From positions 211,057 through 275,056 of the forward strand of contig JBMNIX010000002.1 in assembly GCA_050951365.1 (NCBI GenBank): a stretch of 64,000 nt of DNA, read 5' to 3'. A model generated the notes under the pieces. The model worked only from the letters and a program-made list of their open reading frames with translations, did no database searches and was not told the DNA's origin. Of this stretch, positions 41,956-50,799 are shown one piece after another. How positions within the stretch are numbered: position 1 is the stretch's first letter; each line of letters starts with the position of its first letter. The position numbers and the translations under genes were made by a program. This stretch comes from JAAYHG01 sp012735455 (GTDB lineage Bacteria; Bacillota; DTU030; DUMP01).

Positions 41956-43494
41956 ATGGTAGAGTTAGAGGCAATCAAGGACACCGTACAGAACGTGGCC
42001 GAGGCCATCGCCGCTGTGCTGGACCTGGACGTGAGCATAATCGACCGTTCCTACGTGCGCCTGGGGGCCACCGGCCAGTATGCTCCCGAGCTATACTCCA
42101 AGGCTGCACGTGACTCCCTTTTCGACCATATCCTAAAAACAGGCCGCCCTGGCTTTATTGAGGACGCAGGCAGCAGTGTCCTCTGCCAGCGTTGTGAGGG
42201 CCGCGCCACCTGCCGCGAATTGTCCACCTTGGGCCAGCCCATCTTCTGTCACGGCACTGTGGTGGGTGTGATCGGTGCTGTGGCCTTCACTCCCGATCAA
42301 CGCGACCGCCTGCATGCCTCTTCTCGCCAGCTCATGAACTTTCTCAGCCGCATGGCGGGTCTCTTAGAGAGCAAACTGCTCTTGGTAGAGGCCCTGGCGG
42401 AAGAAGAACGCCGCAACCGGGAGGTTCGGGAGAACCACATCTCTTCAAGTTCACTAAGCCCCCTCAGCTTCAATGACATCCTGGGCCAGGATCCTGCTTT
42501 CTTAGCCACCAAAGAGCTGGCCAAGCGTGTAGCTCCATCCATCTCTACCGTCCTTATCCGCGGTGAGAGCGGTACCGGCAAGGAAATGTTCGCCCGGGCT
42601 ATCCACAGCGCCGGGCCGCGGGCCGAAAACCCATTCGTGGCTGTAAACTGCGCTTCCATCCCGGAGAGTCTCCTGGAGAGCGAGCTCTTCGGCTACGAGG
42701 GCGGTGCCTTCACCGGTGCCAGGAAGGGGGGCAAGGTGGGTAAATTTGAGCTTGCCCACGGTGGCACCTTGTTCTTGGACGAGATCGGCGATCTGCCCCT
42801 GCACCTGCAACCCAAGCTGCTGCGCGTTCTGCAGGAGCGTCAGGTGGAACGGGTGGGCGGTACCCGGCCCATACCCATCGACGTCCGCATTATCGCTGCC
42901 ACCAACCAAAACCTGGAGCAACTTATTGCCGCACGCTCTTTCCGCAGCGACCTCTACTACCGCCTCAACGTCATCCCTCTTACCATACCACCCCTGCGCG
43001 AACGCAGCGGCGACATCCTCTTTCTCACCCGCTTCTTTATCTCCAAATACTGCAATTTCCTGGAGCGCCCCCTCTGCGACATTAGTCCTGAGACAGCGCA
43101 GATCCTAAAAGACTATTCGTGGCCCGGGAATGTTCGCGAGTTGGAAAACACAGTGGAGTATGCCGTGAACATGGCCGCGGGAACGACTATTCTACCAACA
43201 GACCTACCACCGCCTTTGTGGGCTGGAGCTGGTTTGGATATTGCATGGGATGCAGGGAAAGCCCTCCGCGCCATACCAGAGCCAGAACCCCTGCCGGACG
43301 GTACCCTAGAGGAGCTGGTGAGCGCCTACGAGGCCGAAATACTGGCTCGCTACCTGGCGGAATTCGGGACCTCGGCTGTGGCCAAGACCGAGATTGCCAC
43401 CCGTCTGGGTATTTCTGTGGCCACCTTGTACCGTCGTTTAAGTAAACTCCGGGATTTAATCGAAGAGAAGAAAACCATCGCCTCTCAAGAATGA
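41956..43494 (+). CDS. Sigma-54-dependent activator of cysteine catabolism (CdsR-like)
   Basis: 512 residues. N-terminal sensory region (about 1-165) with a Cys group VLCQRCEGRATC that could bind metal or respond to thiols; AAA+ domain (about 175-400) with GESGTGKE, GAFTGARKG (sigma-54 contact), GTLFLDEIGDLPL and RIIAATN; linker; C-terminal Fis-type HTH (GISVATLYRRLSKL). It activates sigma-54 RNA polymerase. The only nearby sigma-54 promoter is that of the cysteine desulfidase-like gene 82 bases further downstream, the same arrangement as CdsR-CdsB in Clostridioides difficile. ATG 41956 (AAGGGAG 8 bases upstream) is chosen over GTG 41947. Confidence 0.87.
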   Translation: MVELEAIKDTVQNVAEAIAAVLDLDVSIIDRSYVRLGATGQYAPELYSKAARDSLFDHILKTGRPGFIEDAGSSVLCQRCEGRATCRELSTLGQPIFCHGTVVGVIGAVAFTPDQRDRLHASSRQLMNFLSRMAGLLESKLLLVEALAEEERRNREVRENHISSSSLSPLSFNDILGQDPAFLATKELAKRVAPSISTVLIRGESGTGKEMFARAIHSAGPRAENPFVAVNCASIPESLLESELFGYEGGAFTGARKGGKVGKFELAHGGTLFLDEIGDLPLHLQPKLLRVLQERQVERVGGTRPIPIDVRIIAATNQNLEQLIAARSFRSDLYYRLNVIPLTIPPLRERSGDILFLTRFFISKYCNFLERPLCDISPETAQILKDYSWPGNVRELENTVEYAVNMAAGTTILPTDLPPPLWAGAGLDIAWDAGKALRAIPEPEPLPDGTLEELVSAYEAEILARYLAEFGTSAVAKTEIATRLGISVATLYRRLSKLRDLIEEKKTIASQE

Positions 43495-43516
43495 GAAAAT
43501 AATTGCAGAATCGCGA

Positions 43517-43568
43517 AAAAACAGGGCTTTTTTTCGCAGATCCGCGAAAAAGAGCCCTGTTTCTTTGC
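43517..43568 (+). terminator. Terminator with internal palindrome after the sigma-54 activator gene
   Basis: Outer stem AAACAGGGCT with AGCCCTGTTT, then TTCTTTGCTT. The loop contains TTTTTCGC (43530-43537) and GCGAAAAA (43544-43551), an inverted repeat that may be the activator's upstream binding site; a related TCGCGAAAAAA lies at 43511-43521. Confidence 0.65.
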
Positions 43569-43575
43569 TTCCCGG

Positions 43576-43593
43576 TTGGCACGATGCATGCAT
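43576..43593 (+). promoter_or_regulatory. Sigma-54 (-24/-12) promoter of the cysteine desulfidase-like gene
   Basis: TTGGCACGATGCATGCAT: the invariant GG (43578-43579) and GC (43590-43591) are separated by exactly 10 bases, and TTGGCACG matches the -24 consensus. It lies 65 bases before ATG 43658. Confidence 0.85.
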
Positions 43594-43657
43594 GTAGATT
43601 ATGAAGAGGCTATAGGAATATAAGGGGTCTCCTGCTGTTAGAAGGGGGAGGAACAGG

Positions 43658-44944
43658 ATGGCAACAAAAGACCTTGTGGATCTGCTTCGTGACCAGGTGC
43701 GGCCCGCCTTCGGTTGTACTGAGCCGGTGGCCTGCGCCCTGGCTGTGGCCCGGGCCCGTGAAGCTTTGGGGGAGCCCGTTCGCAAGATTTCTCTAGTCAC
43801 CAGCCCCGGGGTATACAAAAACGGTCTCGGCGTGGGCATACCAGGCACGGGTGCACGTGGTATCCCCATAGCTGCGGCTCTGGGGGCGCTTATCGGGGAA
43901 TCCGTGCGCGGGCTGGAGGTACTGGCCCCGGTTACGCCTGCATCAGTCCAAGCCGCGATGGATATGGTGAGCAGCGGGGCAGTAACCGTAACCTACGATC
44001 CCCGTTTTCCCGGGGTCTACGTAGAGGCAGTTGTAAGCGGCGACTCTGGCAGTGCCAAAGCGGTGATTCAGGGCACCCATACCAACATCGTTTACGTGGA
44101 AAAGGACGGTGTACCCCTGGAGGGGAGCCGGCCGCAGCCCTCTCAGGCCGGTAGTGCGCCTGAACACACAGCTGCATACCTAAACGGCCTCACCCTGGCG
44201 GACTTGGTGCGCTTTGTGGATGAGGTGCCTTTTGCGGAGATCAGCTTTCTCTTGGAAGGGGCGCGTATGAACCGCGCGGCAGCCGAGCAGGGCCTGAGCC
44301 AGGGAGCGGGCATGGGGCTTGGCAGGGCGCTAAGAAACATCATGAGTAAGACCTGCAGTTCCCTCAGCCATTTCAACACCGCCAGGATACTTACTGCTGC
44401 TGCGGCGGATGCCCGCATGGGCGGCCTGCCGCTGCCCATTATGTCCAGCGCCGGCAGCGGTAATCACGGCATCACGGCAATTGTACCGGTTACGGTTATG
44501 CGCGAGCACGTAAAAGCCGGTGAAGAGAAGCTGGCCCGTGCCCTGGCCTTGAGCCACTTGGTAACCTTGTATATTAAGAAGGAAACGGGGCGCTTATCTC
44601 CAATTTGCGGTTGCAGCGTGGCCGCTGGTTCTGGAGCGGCGGCAGCCTGTGCTTGGCTTTTAGGCGGTGATGCTGCCCAGATTGGCGCGGCGGTACAAAA
44701 CCTTATCGCCAACCTGTCTGGTATGCTCTGCGATGGAGGTAAGAACGGCTGCGCCTTGAAGCTGGCCACCACTGCTGCTGAGGCTATCATGGCGGCGGAA
44801 CTCGCCTTCTCGGGTGTCTGTGTGGACCACTACGACGGCATCGTCGGAGATACGGTAGAAGACACCATTCGTAACTTAGGTCATGTCAGCACCCAGGGCT
44901 TCGCCCAAACGGACGCTGCTATTCTTCGGGTACTCACCAGTTAG
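43658..44944 (+). CDS. L-cysteine desulfidase-like (CdsB/CyuA, UPF0597)
   Basis: 428 residues. UPF0597/serine-dehydratase-alpha-like: RPAFGCTEPVACALAVA (first cluster Cys), TSPGVYKNGLGVGIPGTG with the following AAALGALIGE, SHFNTARILTAAAADAR, MSSAGSGNHGITAI, and the Cys pair region ICGCSVAAGSGAAA plus DGGKNGCALKL. The three conserved cysteines are expected to hold a [4Fe-4S] cluster. CyuA/CdsB degrade L-cysteine to sulfide, ammonia and pyruvate. SD GAAGGGGGAGG precedes ATG 43658. Under a sigma-54 promoter with its activator directly upstream. Confidence 0.87.
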   Translation: MATKDLVDLLRDQVRPAFGCTEPVACALAVARAREALGEPVRKISLVTSPGVYKNGLGVGIPGTGARGIPIAAALGALIGESVRGLEVLAPVTPASVQAAMDMVSSGAVTVTYDPRFPGVYVEAVVSGDSGSAKAVIQGTHTNIVYVEKDGVPLEGSRPQPSQAGSAPEHTAAYLNGLTLADLVRFVDEVPFAEISFLLEGARMNRAAAEQGLSQGAGMGLGRALRNIMSKTCSSLSHFNTARILTAAAADARMGGLPLPIMSSAGSGNHGITAIVPVTVMREHVKAGEEKLARALALSHLVTLYIKKETGRLSPICGCSVAAGSGAAAACAWLLGGDAAQIGAAVQNLIANLSGMLCDGGKNGCALKLATTAAEAIMAAELAFSGVCVDHYDGIVGDTVEDTIRNLGHVSTQGFAQTDAAILRVLTS

Positions 44945-44956
44945 GCGCCACACCTT

Positions 44957-44989
44957 TGGCCGTCCCCTCGGGGGCGGCCTTTATTTTTT
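44957..44989 (+). terminator. Terminator after the cysteine desulfidase-like gene
   Basis: GGCCGTCCCC, loop TCG, GGGGCGGCC, then TTTATTTTTT. Confidence 0.88.
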
Positions 44990-45068
44990 CGCCGTGGCAA
45001 AGATTCCCTGGCGGGAGGAATTAGCCGCTTCCGAGGCGTAAAAGATAAGGTAAAGGAGGCTCTTTCAC

Positions 45069-45629
45069 ATGCGGCATTACCTGGATCTCGCCGTGGGCGT
45101 ACTCAGCGCCCCCGTAAGCACTTTAGAGAATGTTACTAAAGAGATACGGCCGGGCCCGGCTGCCCTGGTCTACGTGGTTGCCAGTACCATCACCATACTC
45201 GGCAGCACTCTTACTGCCCGCATTGCCTTGCCCTTGCCAACACCCCTTCATCTTAGGGTCATACTGGGGGTCCCTTTAGGCCTTCTGGGGATGCTGCTCT
45301 ACACCGCTGCTTTGCATCTTACCGCCAGGCTCCTCGGCGGCCGGGGCCGGGCAGCGGGCCTTTTTGCCGGTCTGGCCTTCTCCTTACTCCCCGGCGTCTT
45401 ATGGGGGCCCTTTGTCTTTGCCATGCGCGCCGCCCCGGCGTCTTTCTCTCACCTGGTGACAGCTGTTGTCGCCGGCTGGATACTCATCCTCCAGGTGCTC
45501 ACCATCCAGGCCTGCCATGGCTTCGCTGCCCGGCGCGCCTTGGTGGTCTTGTTCTTTTCCTTGCTTGTGCTGGCGGCCCTTATCATCCTAGGTGTTACCC
45601 TTGGAGCCGGAGCCCTGTTCAAAATATAG
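45069..45629 (+). CDS. Yip1-domain membrane protein
   Basis: 186 residues with five hydrophobic segments. The order of a Pro-containing N-terminus (APVSTLENVTKEIRPG), the LHLTARLLGGRGRAAGL turn and the GVLWGPFVFAM segment matches small bacterial Yip1 (PF04893) proteins. The role is unknown; Yip1 homologues act in membrane traffic in eukaryotes and are found with envelope genes in bacteria. SD AAAGGAGG before ATG 45069; the SLH deacetylase follows after 22 bases. Confidence 0.8.
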   Translation: MRHYLDLAVGVLSAPVSTLENVTKEIRPGPAALVYVVASTITILGSTLTARIALPLPTPLHLRVILGVPLGLLGMLLYTAALHLTARLLGGRGRAAGLFAGLAFSLLPGVLWGPFVFAMRAAPASFSHLVTAVVAGWILILQVLTIQACHGFAARRALVVLFFSLLVLAALIILGVTLGAGALFKI

Positions 45630-45651
45630 CCTGTGAAAGGAGAGAGTACCG

Positions 45652-47061
45652 ATAGTTTTTCGCTACCCTTTGCGTCTACTTATTACCGTTGTCCTTACTC
45701 TTAGCACCACATTCGGTATGTTCGCACCAGCCACCGTAGTGGCTGCCCCAGCCCCTTTTCCCGCCGCCCACTACATAACCCGTGCCGAGCTGGCAGGGCT
45801 CTTGACCCGGGCCCTGGAACTACCTGCGGCTTTGGCTCCTGTTCCTACATACCCTGACATCCCCGATCAATCCACCCGAGAGCTGGCTGCCCGCGTTCAG
45901 CAGGCGGGGCTCATGGCCGGTTTTCCCGGCGGCGACTTTCGCCCCCAGGATAAAGTGACCCGGGCCCAGGCTGTGGTCGTGCTCTTCAAGGCAGCCCAAC
46001 GTTTGCCTGAGACACCCCGGCCGGCCCTCGCGGAGCACCAGGGCCGGCGCCTCCCCTTCCGCGACATACCGCAGGCTCACTGGGCCTATGCCGCCATTAG
46101 CTGGTCGTGGCAGCAGGGCCTCGTGTCAGGAGTGTCCCAGAACAGCTTCTCTCCTGACCGCCCTGTCACCGCTTGGGAGTTTGCCCAGCTCATGCTGCGC
46201 TTCCTGGGACCTGAGGCCACAGAGAGGGCGGACCTTCACGGCCTCCTGGCACGTCCGGCGCCAGCTCTAAGCAACGCCAAGGCTATTCCCGTCCTTCTCT
46301 ACCACCACCTGGCTCCCGCAGGCAGCGGCTTTGAGAATAACCGCGCCACCATTACCCCTGAAGAGTTCGCCTGGCAGATGGAGCATTTGGCCACGCAAGG
46401 TTACAAAGTACTGACAAGAGATGAACTGGTGGCCTTTCTCGAGGGCAAGATCACGCTGCCGGAGAGGTCTGTTGCCATCACCTTTGACGACGGCTATGCC
46501 AGCAACCTGAAGTATGCTTTTCCCATCCTGAAAAAGCATGGTTTTCACGCCTTTATCCATGTCATTACCGATCACCTGCCCCAAGAGTCCCCGCTCCCGT
46601 ACGATGTACGGCGCCTGCAACGCCTTTCCGGACCGGAAATAAAAGAGCTGGCGGACACGGGCCTCATCACCATTGGTTCCCACACCGACAGCCTGCACAC
46701 CTATGTACCCTCTGGACGGAGTGGTGTGCAAAGACCTGCTCTGGTGGCCCGCCTTAAAGACCCGCAAACCGGAGAGGTGGAGACGGAGGTTGCCTACAGG
46801 AGGCGCATTCTTGCCGACCTGGCGCTTTCTCGTGCCAAGCTCGAAGAGGTACTGGGCAGCAAGGTGACCGTCCTGGCATATCCCTATGGTGTCAGCGACC
46901 CCTTGTCCCGCAAGCTCACCGCCGAGAGCGGTTTTACCCTCACCTTTGGTACCCTGGCCACCCTGGCTCGCCGCGGCAGCGGCCTCTCCCAGGTCCCGCG
47001 TCTCGTGGTCCTCCCCGGCCTAACCCAGGAAGAGTTTGCCAGGCTACTCCAAGGCGAATAA
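45652..47061 (+). CDS. SLH-anchored polysaccharide deacetylase; possible ATA start
   Basis: About 469 residues. Signal peptide, then SLH domains (about 40-195: YITRAELAGLL, FPGGDFRPQDKVTRAQAVVVL, FRDIPQAHWAYAAIS, FSPDRPVTAWEFAQ), then a NodB deacetylase (about 210-465) with IPVLLYHHL, ITFDDGYASNLKYAFPI (catalytic Asp, metal Asp) and IGSHTDSLH (metal His pair). It removes acetyl groups from wall or exopolysaccharide. The strong SD AAAGGAGAG (45635-45643) has no ATG/GTG/TTG at proper distance; an ATA codon at 45652 is 8 bases downstream and gives a signal peptide with two N-terminal Arg. The first standard codon, TTG 45670, is 27 bases from the SD. Confidence 0.88.
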   Translation: MVFRYPLRLLITVVLTLSTTFGMFAPATVVAAPAPFPAAHYITRAELAGLLTRALELPAALAPVPTYPDIPDQSTRELAARVQQAGLMAGFPGGDFRPQDKVTRAQAVVVLFKAAQRLPETPRPALAEHQGRRLPFRDIPQAHWAYAAISWSWQQGLVSGVSQNSFSPDRPVTAWEFAQLMLRFLGPEATERADLHGLLARPAPALSNAKAIPVLLYHHLAPAGSGFENNRATITPEEFAWQMEHLATQGYKVLTRDELVAFLEGKITLPERSVAITFDDGYASNLKYAFPILKKHGFHAFIHVITDHLPQESPLPYDVRRLQRLSGPEIKELADTGLITIGSHTDSLHTYVPSGRSGVQRPALVARLKDPQTGEVETEVAYRRRILADLALSRAKLEEVLGSKVTVLAYPYGVSDPLSRKLTAESGFTLTFGTLATLARRGSGLSQVPRLVVLPGLTQEEFARLLQGE

Positions 47062-47068
47062 AATGCGA

Positions 47069-47094
47069 GGGGCACCTCAGCAGGTGCCCTTTGT
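47069..47094 (+). terminator. Terminator after the deacetylase gene
   Basis: GGGGCACCT, loop CAGC, AGGTGCCCT, then TTGTGC. It also lies between convergent genes. Confidence 0.65.
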
Positions 47095-47156
47095 GCATAC
47101 TGGATAAAGCCAAATTGGCATAAAGATGATGCAAGAACCATCCTGTCATTTTACTG

Positions 47157-48212
47157 CTAGGAGGTAAGCACCTTCCCTCGTGCCTCCTCCAGAGCCGTAA
47201 TCTGCATGTGGCTCAGCATAAATGCCAGGAGCGACTCCGCTCCCTGGTTGGCATTTACCCCTGTAGCCGTCAGCCCATCGTGGCAGCCCCCGGTGGTCGG
47301 GTTGTACAGGGGTTCGCCCCGGGCGTTCCTGCCTAGAAACCACTCAAAGGCGGCGTGCGCCCGTCGGAGATATGCCTTCCTCCCCGTTGCCCGGTAGGCC
47401 AGGGCATAGGCCAGAACCAAACAAGCAGCGTCCTCTGGCTGCTCATCCCAGTCGGCCGGCTTGCCGCCCCGGATATACCAGCCGTGGCAACCCACCAGCT
47501 TAAAGTAATTGCCGCGCCAGCTAACACGGGCGAGAAAGGCCAGGCTGCGTTGCGCCACATCCAAGAGCTCATGTCCACCCAGACGGCGGTAGGCAGCGAA
47601 CAGGGCGGCGGGTAAGATGGCATTGGAATAGGTGAGCTGGTCTTCAAACCAGGGCCAGTCCGACGTAGCCTCCCGGTGAAAGGCGGTTACCAGTTTCTGT
47701 ACCACGGTGGCAGCGCCGCTCTTTACCGGCTCCTCATGCGTAAAAACGCCCAGGTATTCTGTAAGCCCCAGAAGGGAAAAGGCTTGTGCCCGTGGTGACT
47801 GCAGCCGCACCACCCACGGCAGGGCCTTAAGAAAGACCTCCCGCGCCAGGGCACCGCCTCCTTGCCCGGCCAGGGCTGCAGCTGTAGCTCCCAGGGCCCA
47901 CAGCGCACGCCCGTAGGAGTCCTCCGAGCCTACCTGGTCGGCCCAGCTGCGGTCATAATGCATAAAGTTGTGAAAACGACCGCTGGGAAGCTGGGCATAG
48001 TGGAGAAAGGCAAGGTAGATCTCGGCCAGCTCCAGGGCTTCGCCGCCGCCACCGTTTTGGTAGAGCTGTACTGCGGCCAGGAGGGCGCGCGCGTTGTCAT
48101 CTGTGGTGTAGCCGGTGGCCCTGTGCGGCAGGTGGTACTTGGCGTGTTGGATAATCCCTGTTTCGTCTGTGAGGCGGTGCAGGTGCTCCAGACTGAGTAA
48201 GGGGTACTTCAA
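47157..48212 (-). CDS. Alpha/alpha-barrel glycosidase-like protein, partner of a GT4 enzyme
   Basis: 351 residues. A helical toroid protein: PHRATGYTTDDNARALLAAV near the N-terminus, LPSGRFHNFMHYDRSW, EDSYGRALWALGA, DWPWFEDQLTYSNAIL and the C-terminal GLTATGVNANQGAESLLAFM. Proteins of this kind are found beside or fused to GT4-type glycosyltransferases and resemble six-hairpin glycosidases; Asp/Glu residues (TTDDN, FEDQ, NQGAES) are candidates for catalysis. Activity is not established. Separated by 5 bases from the upstream GT4 gene, so co-expressed and probably acting on the same glycan. Confidence 0.75.
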   Translation of the reverse strand: MKYPLLSLEHLHRLTDETGIIQHAKYHLPHRATGYTTDDNARALLAAVQLYQNGGGGEALELAEIYLAFLHYAQLPSGRFHNFMHYDRSWADQVGSEDSYGRALWALGATAAALAGQGGGALAREVFLKALPWVVRLQSPRAQAFSLLGLTEYLGVFTHEEPVKSGAATVVQKLVTAFHREATSDWPWFEDQLTYSNAILPAALFAAYRRLGGHELLDVAQRSLAFLARVSWRGNYFKLVGCHGWYIRGGKPADWDEQPEDAACLVLAYALAYRATGRKAYLRRAHAAFEWFLGRNARGEPLYNPTTGGCHDGLTATGVNANQGAESLLAFMLSHMQITALEEARGKVLTS

Positions 48213-48217
48213 CCTGG

Positions 48218-49399
48218 CTACCTCCCTGCACCAGCCGGCTCGCGCTGTGCGCTTGCACGTGCTACGGCCTGTTCCATAAGCTCCAAGTAACTCCTGGCCA
48301 CAGCTGACCAGCTGAGTGTCTTGCCAAAGGAACCGGCCCGGGCAGCCATTTCTGCCCGCCGCGCAGGGTTGGACAACAGCTGCAGCAGAGCCTCCTCCAT
48401 GGCAGCGCTGTCCTTAAATGGTACCAGCATGCCCCGGCCCCGCGCCAGGAGTTCCCGGGCGCAGAGATAAGGCGTGGAGACCACAGCTTTGCCCAGCGCC
48501 ACCGCGTAAGCCAGTGGCCCGCTGGAGATCTGCTCCGGGTCCAGGTAAGGAGTGATATAGATATCCGTCAGGGCCAGGTATTCCATTAGTTCTTCTTGGC
48601 TCAGATAGTGGTTCACGAAGCGTACGTGGTCAGTCAGCCCCAAGCCGTCTACCTTGCCCTGCAGGTACTCGCGGTAGGCCTCGCCTGAGTGTTTCTTTAC
48701 CTCAGGGTGGGTTTGTCCCAGGACAAGGTAGAGAGTATCCGGATACTGCCGCACCACCTGGGGCAGGCCTTCCAATACATACTCAATCCCCTTACCAGGG
48801 TGGAGCAGGCCGAAGGTGCAGAGGACCGTCCTTCCCGTAACCTGGTACTTTTCTTTCAACTCCTGGGCCGAAGCCGCCGGCGGTTCAGGGACGCCGTGGC
48901 GAATCACATAAATCTTCTCTTCCGGGATACCGTAGCGCCGCACCAACAGGTCGCGTCCCTTGTAGGCCAGCGCCACCAGGCCTTCAGAATTGGTGGCCAA
49001 AGAACGCATAATCTCCGCTCGCGCCCGGTCAGGTCGCGGCAGGATCGTGTGCAGGGTAACCAGGGCGGGCTTTTTCAAGTGCTTTAGCAGCTTGAGAATG
49101 TAGTTGCCGTGCGTTCCCCCGAAAATCCCGTACTCATGTTCCACCATGACCACATCCACCGGTGCCTGGTTTAGCCAGGCCGCGGCCGCCAGGTAAGAGG
49201 ACTCCTCCTCCTGGATGATCTCGTATTTCACCCTGTTGTCGTATTGCGGCCTACTGTCGGCGTGGGAGATAGCCACAGCCGCAGGCTCTGGGTAGGTTCC
49301 CAGGCCCGCGATGGCTTCCATCAGATCCGCCGTAAACGTAGCCAGCCCGCACTTCCGCGGCGGGAACGTACTCACAAACGCTGTTCGCAAATGTGCCAT
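48218..49399 (-). CDS. GT4-family glycosyltransferase
   Basis: 393 residues, GT-B fold. N-terminal FVSTFPPRKCGLATFTADL, EHEYGIFGGTHGNYIL, and in the C-terminal half LCTFGLLHPGKGIEYVLEGL (the GxGKG donor-site region), YREYLQGKVDGLGLTDHVRF and the ADIYITPYLDPEQISSGPLAYA-like E-x7-E region here reading DPEQISSGPLAYAVALGKAV. The donor sugar is unknown. ATG 49399 (MAHLRTAF) follows AGAGGTG at 8 bases; the open frame to 49453 has no SD. Confidence 0.88.
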   Translation of the reverse strand: MAHLRTAFVSTFPPRKCGLATFTADLMEAIAGLGTYPEPAAVAISHADSRPQYDNRVKYEIIQEEESSYLAAAAWLNQAPVDVVMVEHEYGIFGGTHGNYILKLLKHLKKPALVTLHTILPRPDRARAEIMRSLATNSEGLVALAYKGRDLLVRRYGIPEEKIYVIRHGVPEPPAASAQELKEKYQVTGRTVLCTFGLLHPGKGIEYVLEGLPQVVRQYPDTLYLVLGQTHPEVKKHSGEAYREYLQGKVDGLGLTDHVRFVNHYLSQEELMEYLALTDIYITPYLDPEQISSGPLAYAVALGKAVVSTPYLCARELLARGRGMLVPFKDSAAMEEALLQLLSNPARRAEMAARAGSFGKTLSWSAVARSYLELMEQAVARASAQREPAGAGR

Positions 49400-49445
49400 C
49401 ACAATTTCACCTCTTGACTCATATTGTGGGCATATTATAGGAAAA

Positions 49446-50471
49446 TTAACCACACGTTAACTTATCCCCAGCCTTCACTAATTTCTCCCGTATGGGCAAA
49501 TCATACGGACACTTGGTTTCGCACTGTCCGCAGCGCACACAGGCCTCTGCCTTCACCGTTAGCTCACCGTAAAGTTCCTGGGCCTCCCGCTTTCTTTCAT
49601 AGCGATCAAACATCCCCTCCAGCCGGAATACCTCCCGGATATTTATCCCCTCCGGACAGGGCAGGCAGTAGCCGCACTGGCGGCAGACCTCATTTCCCAG
49701 GGCTTTCACCTCGCGCACCAGATCCTCATACTCTTCAGGTGTCAGCGGGGAAAACTCTGAGGCAAGCCGCACGTTCTCATTTACTTCAGCTACTGTTCCC
49801 ATCCCGGGGATGACTACATCCACCGCCTGGCTTAAGGTGTAGCGGAGTGCTTTGGACGGCTCCTTGATCACGCCGCCTGCCAGCGGCTTCATGGCAATAA
49901 TCCCTATGCCCAGTTCCCGCGCCAGCGGGAGCAGCCTCTCCTCGGCGTTGAAAATAAAGCGATCCAGGATGTTCACCGGGACCATCACCGTGTCAAATTC
50001 CCCCGTGACGAGTGCCTTCCGCAGGAGCCCCGGGTTGTGGCTGGTAATACCGATGAAGCGTATCTTTCCCTGGCGCTGTGCTTCTTTCAAGGCAGCCAGC
50101 GCCCCATCCGGTTTAAGGCATCGCTCCAGATCTTCTTCCTCGTCTACCCCGTGCAGCTGGTAAATGTCAAGATAATCAGTCTTGAGTTCTGCCAGGCTCC
50201 TGGCCAGATCGGCGCGCGCCCCGGCTGCCGTCCGCTCAGGTGTCTTGCTGGCCAGATAGACGCTGGCGCGCCTGTCCGCCAGCGCCGCCCCGATCTTGGC
50301 CTCACTATCGCCATAGCCGCGCGCCGTATCGATAAAGTTGATTCCCAGCTCCAGCGCCCGCCGCAGCACCGCCTGGGACTCGTCCCAGCTGCGGTCGCGT
50401 ACCGGGATACCCCCTAAACCCAGACAGCGCACCTTAAGATTGGTGCGCCCCAGGCATCGTTCCGGCAGCAT
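49446..50471 (-). CDS. Aldo/keto reductase with C-terminal ferredoxin-like Fe-S domain
   Basis: 341 residues. AKR barrel (about 1-255) with IDTARGYGDSE (Asp and Tyr), LASKTPE (Lys) and QLHGVD (His), i.e. the full Asp-Tyr-Lys-His tetrad. The C-terminus has CRQCGYCLPCPEG and CVRCGQCETKCPYDLPI, i.e. two 4Fe-4S cluster motifs. Such AKR-ferredoxin fusions are frequent in anaerobes, presumably reducing carbonyl substrates with ferredoxin-linked electrons. The open frame starts at ATG 50471, with TAGGGAGG upstream. Confidence 0.9.
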   Translation of the reverse strand: MLPERCLGRTNLKVRCLGLGGIPVRDRSWDESQAVLRRALELGINFIDTARGYGDSEAKIGAALADRRASVYLASKTPERTAAGARADLARSLAELKTDYLDIYQLHGVDEEEDLERCLKPDGALAALKEAQRQGKIRFIGITSHNPGLLRKALVTGEFDTVMVPVNILDRFIFNAEERLLPLARELGIGIIAMKPLAGGVIKEPSKALRYTLSQAVDVVIPGMGTVAEVNENVRLASEFSPLTPEEYEDLVREVKALGNEVCRQCGYCLPCPEGINIREVFRLEGMFDRYERKREAQELYGELTVKAEACVRCGQCETKCPYDLPIREKLVKAGDKLTCG

Positions 50472-50596
50472 CTTTTAACCTCCCTAAAAGATGTAACCCT
50501 GCATATTTTATTACCCGTGCAGAAAAAATATCAGCGGGATGTGCAACTATTTGCCAGAAGATCCTGTGGCAGGAGTTCCTATCTACAATTTTAGTT

Positions 50597-50602
50597 TATA
50601 AT
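50597..50602 (+). promoter_or_regulatory. Isolated TATAAT box in the 328-base gap before the cupin gene
   Basis: A perfect -10 box without a convincing -35. The gap 50472-50799 also has a short hairpin near 50551-50570 (GCCAG...CTGGC-like, imperfect). Nothing else is seen there. Confidence 0.3.
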
Positions 50603-50799
50603 AGGCTGTGCCGGCAAATGTTGGCACGCATTGTGCAAGGGAGCAATCGGCTTTTATCAAGAGTGAGAAAGACAAATGCTGCCACTAACTGCCGAAAAAG
50701 CAAAGTTATTGCTGCTTTACCAGTTGTAAGCACTTTGGGTTGTGCTTGATGGAACAGGGAAATTCCAGTAAGATGGAAATAAAAGAGAGGAGGGCTGTC

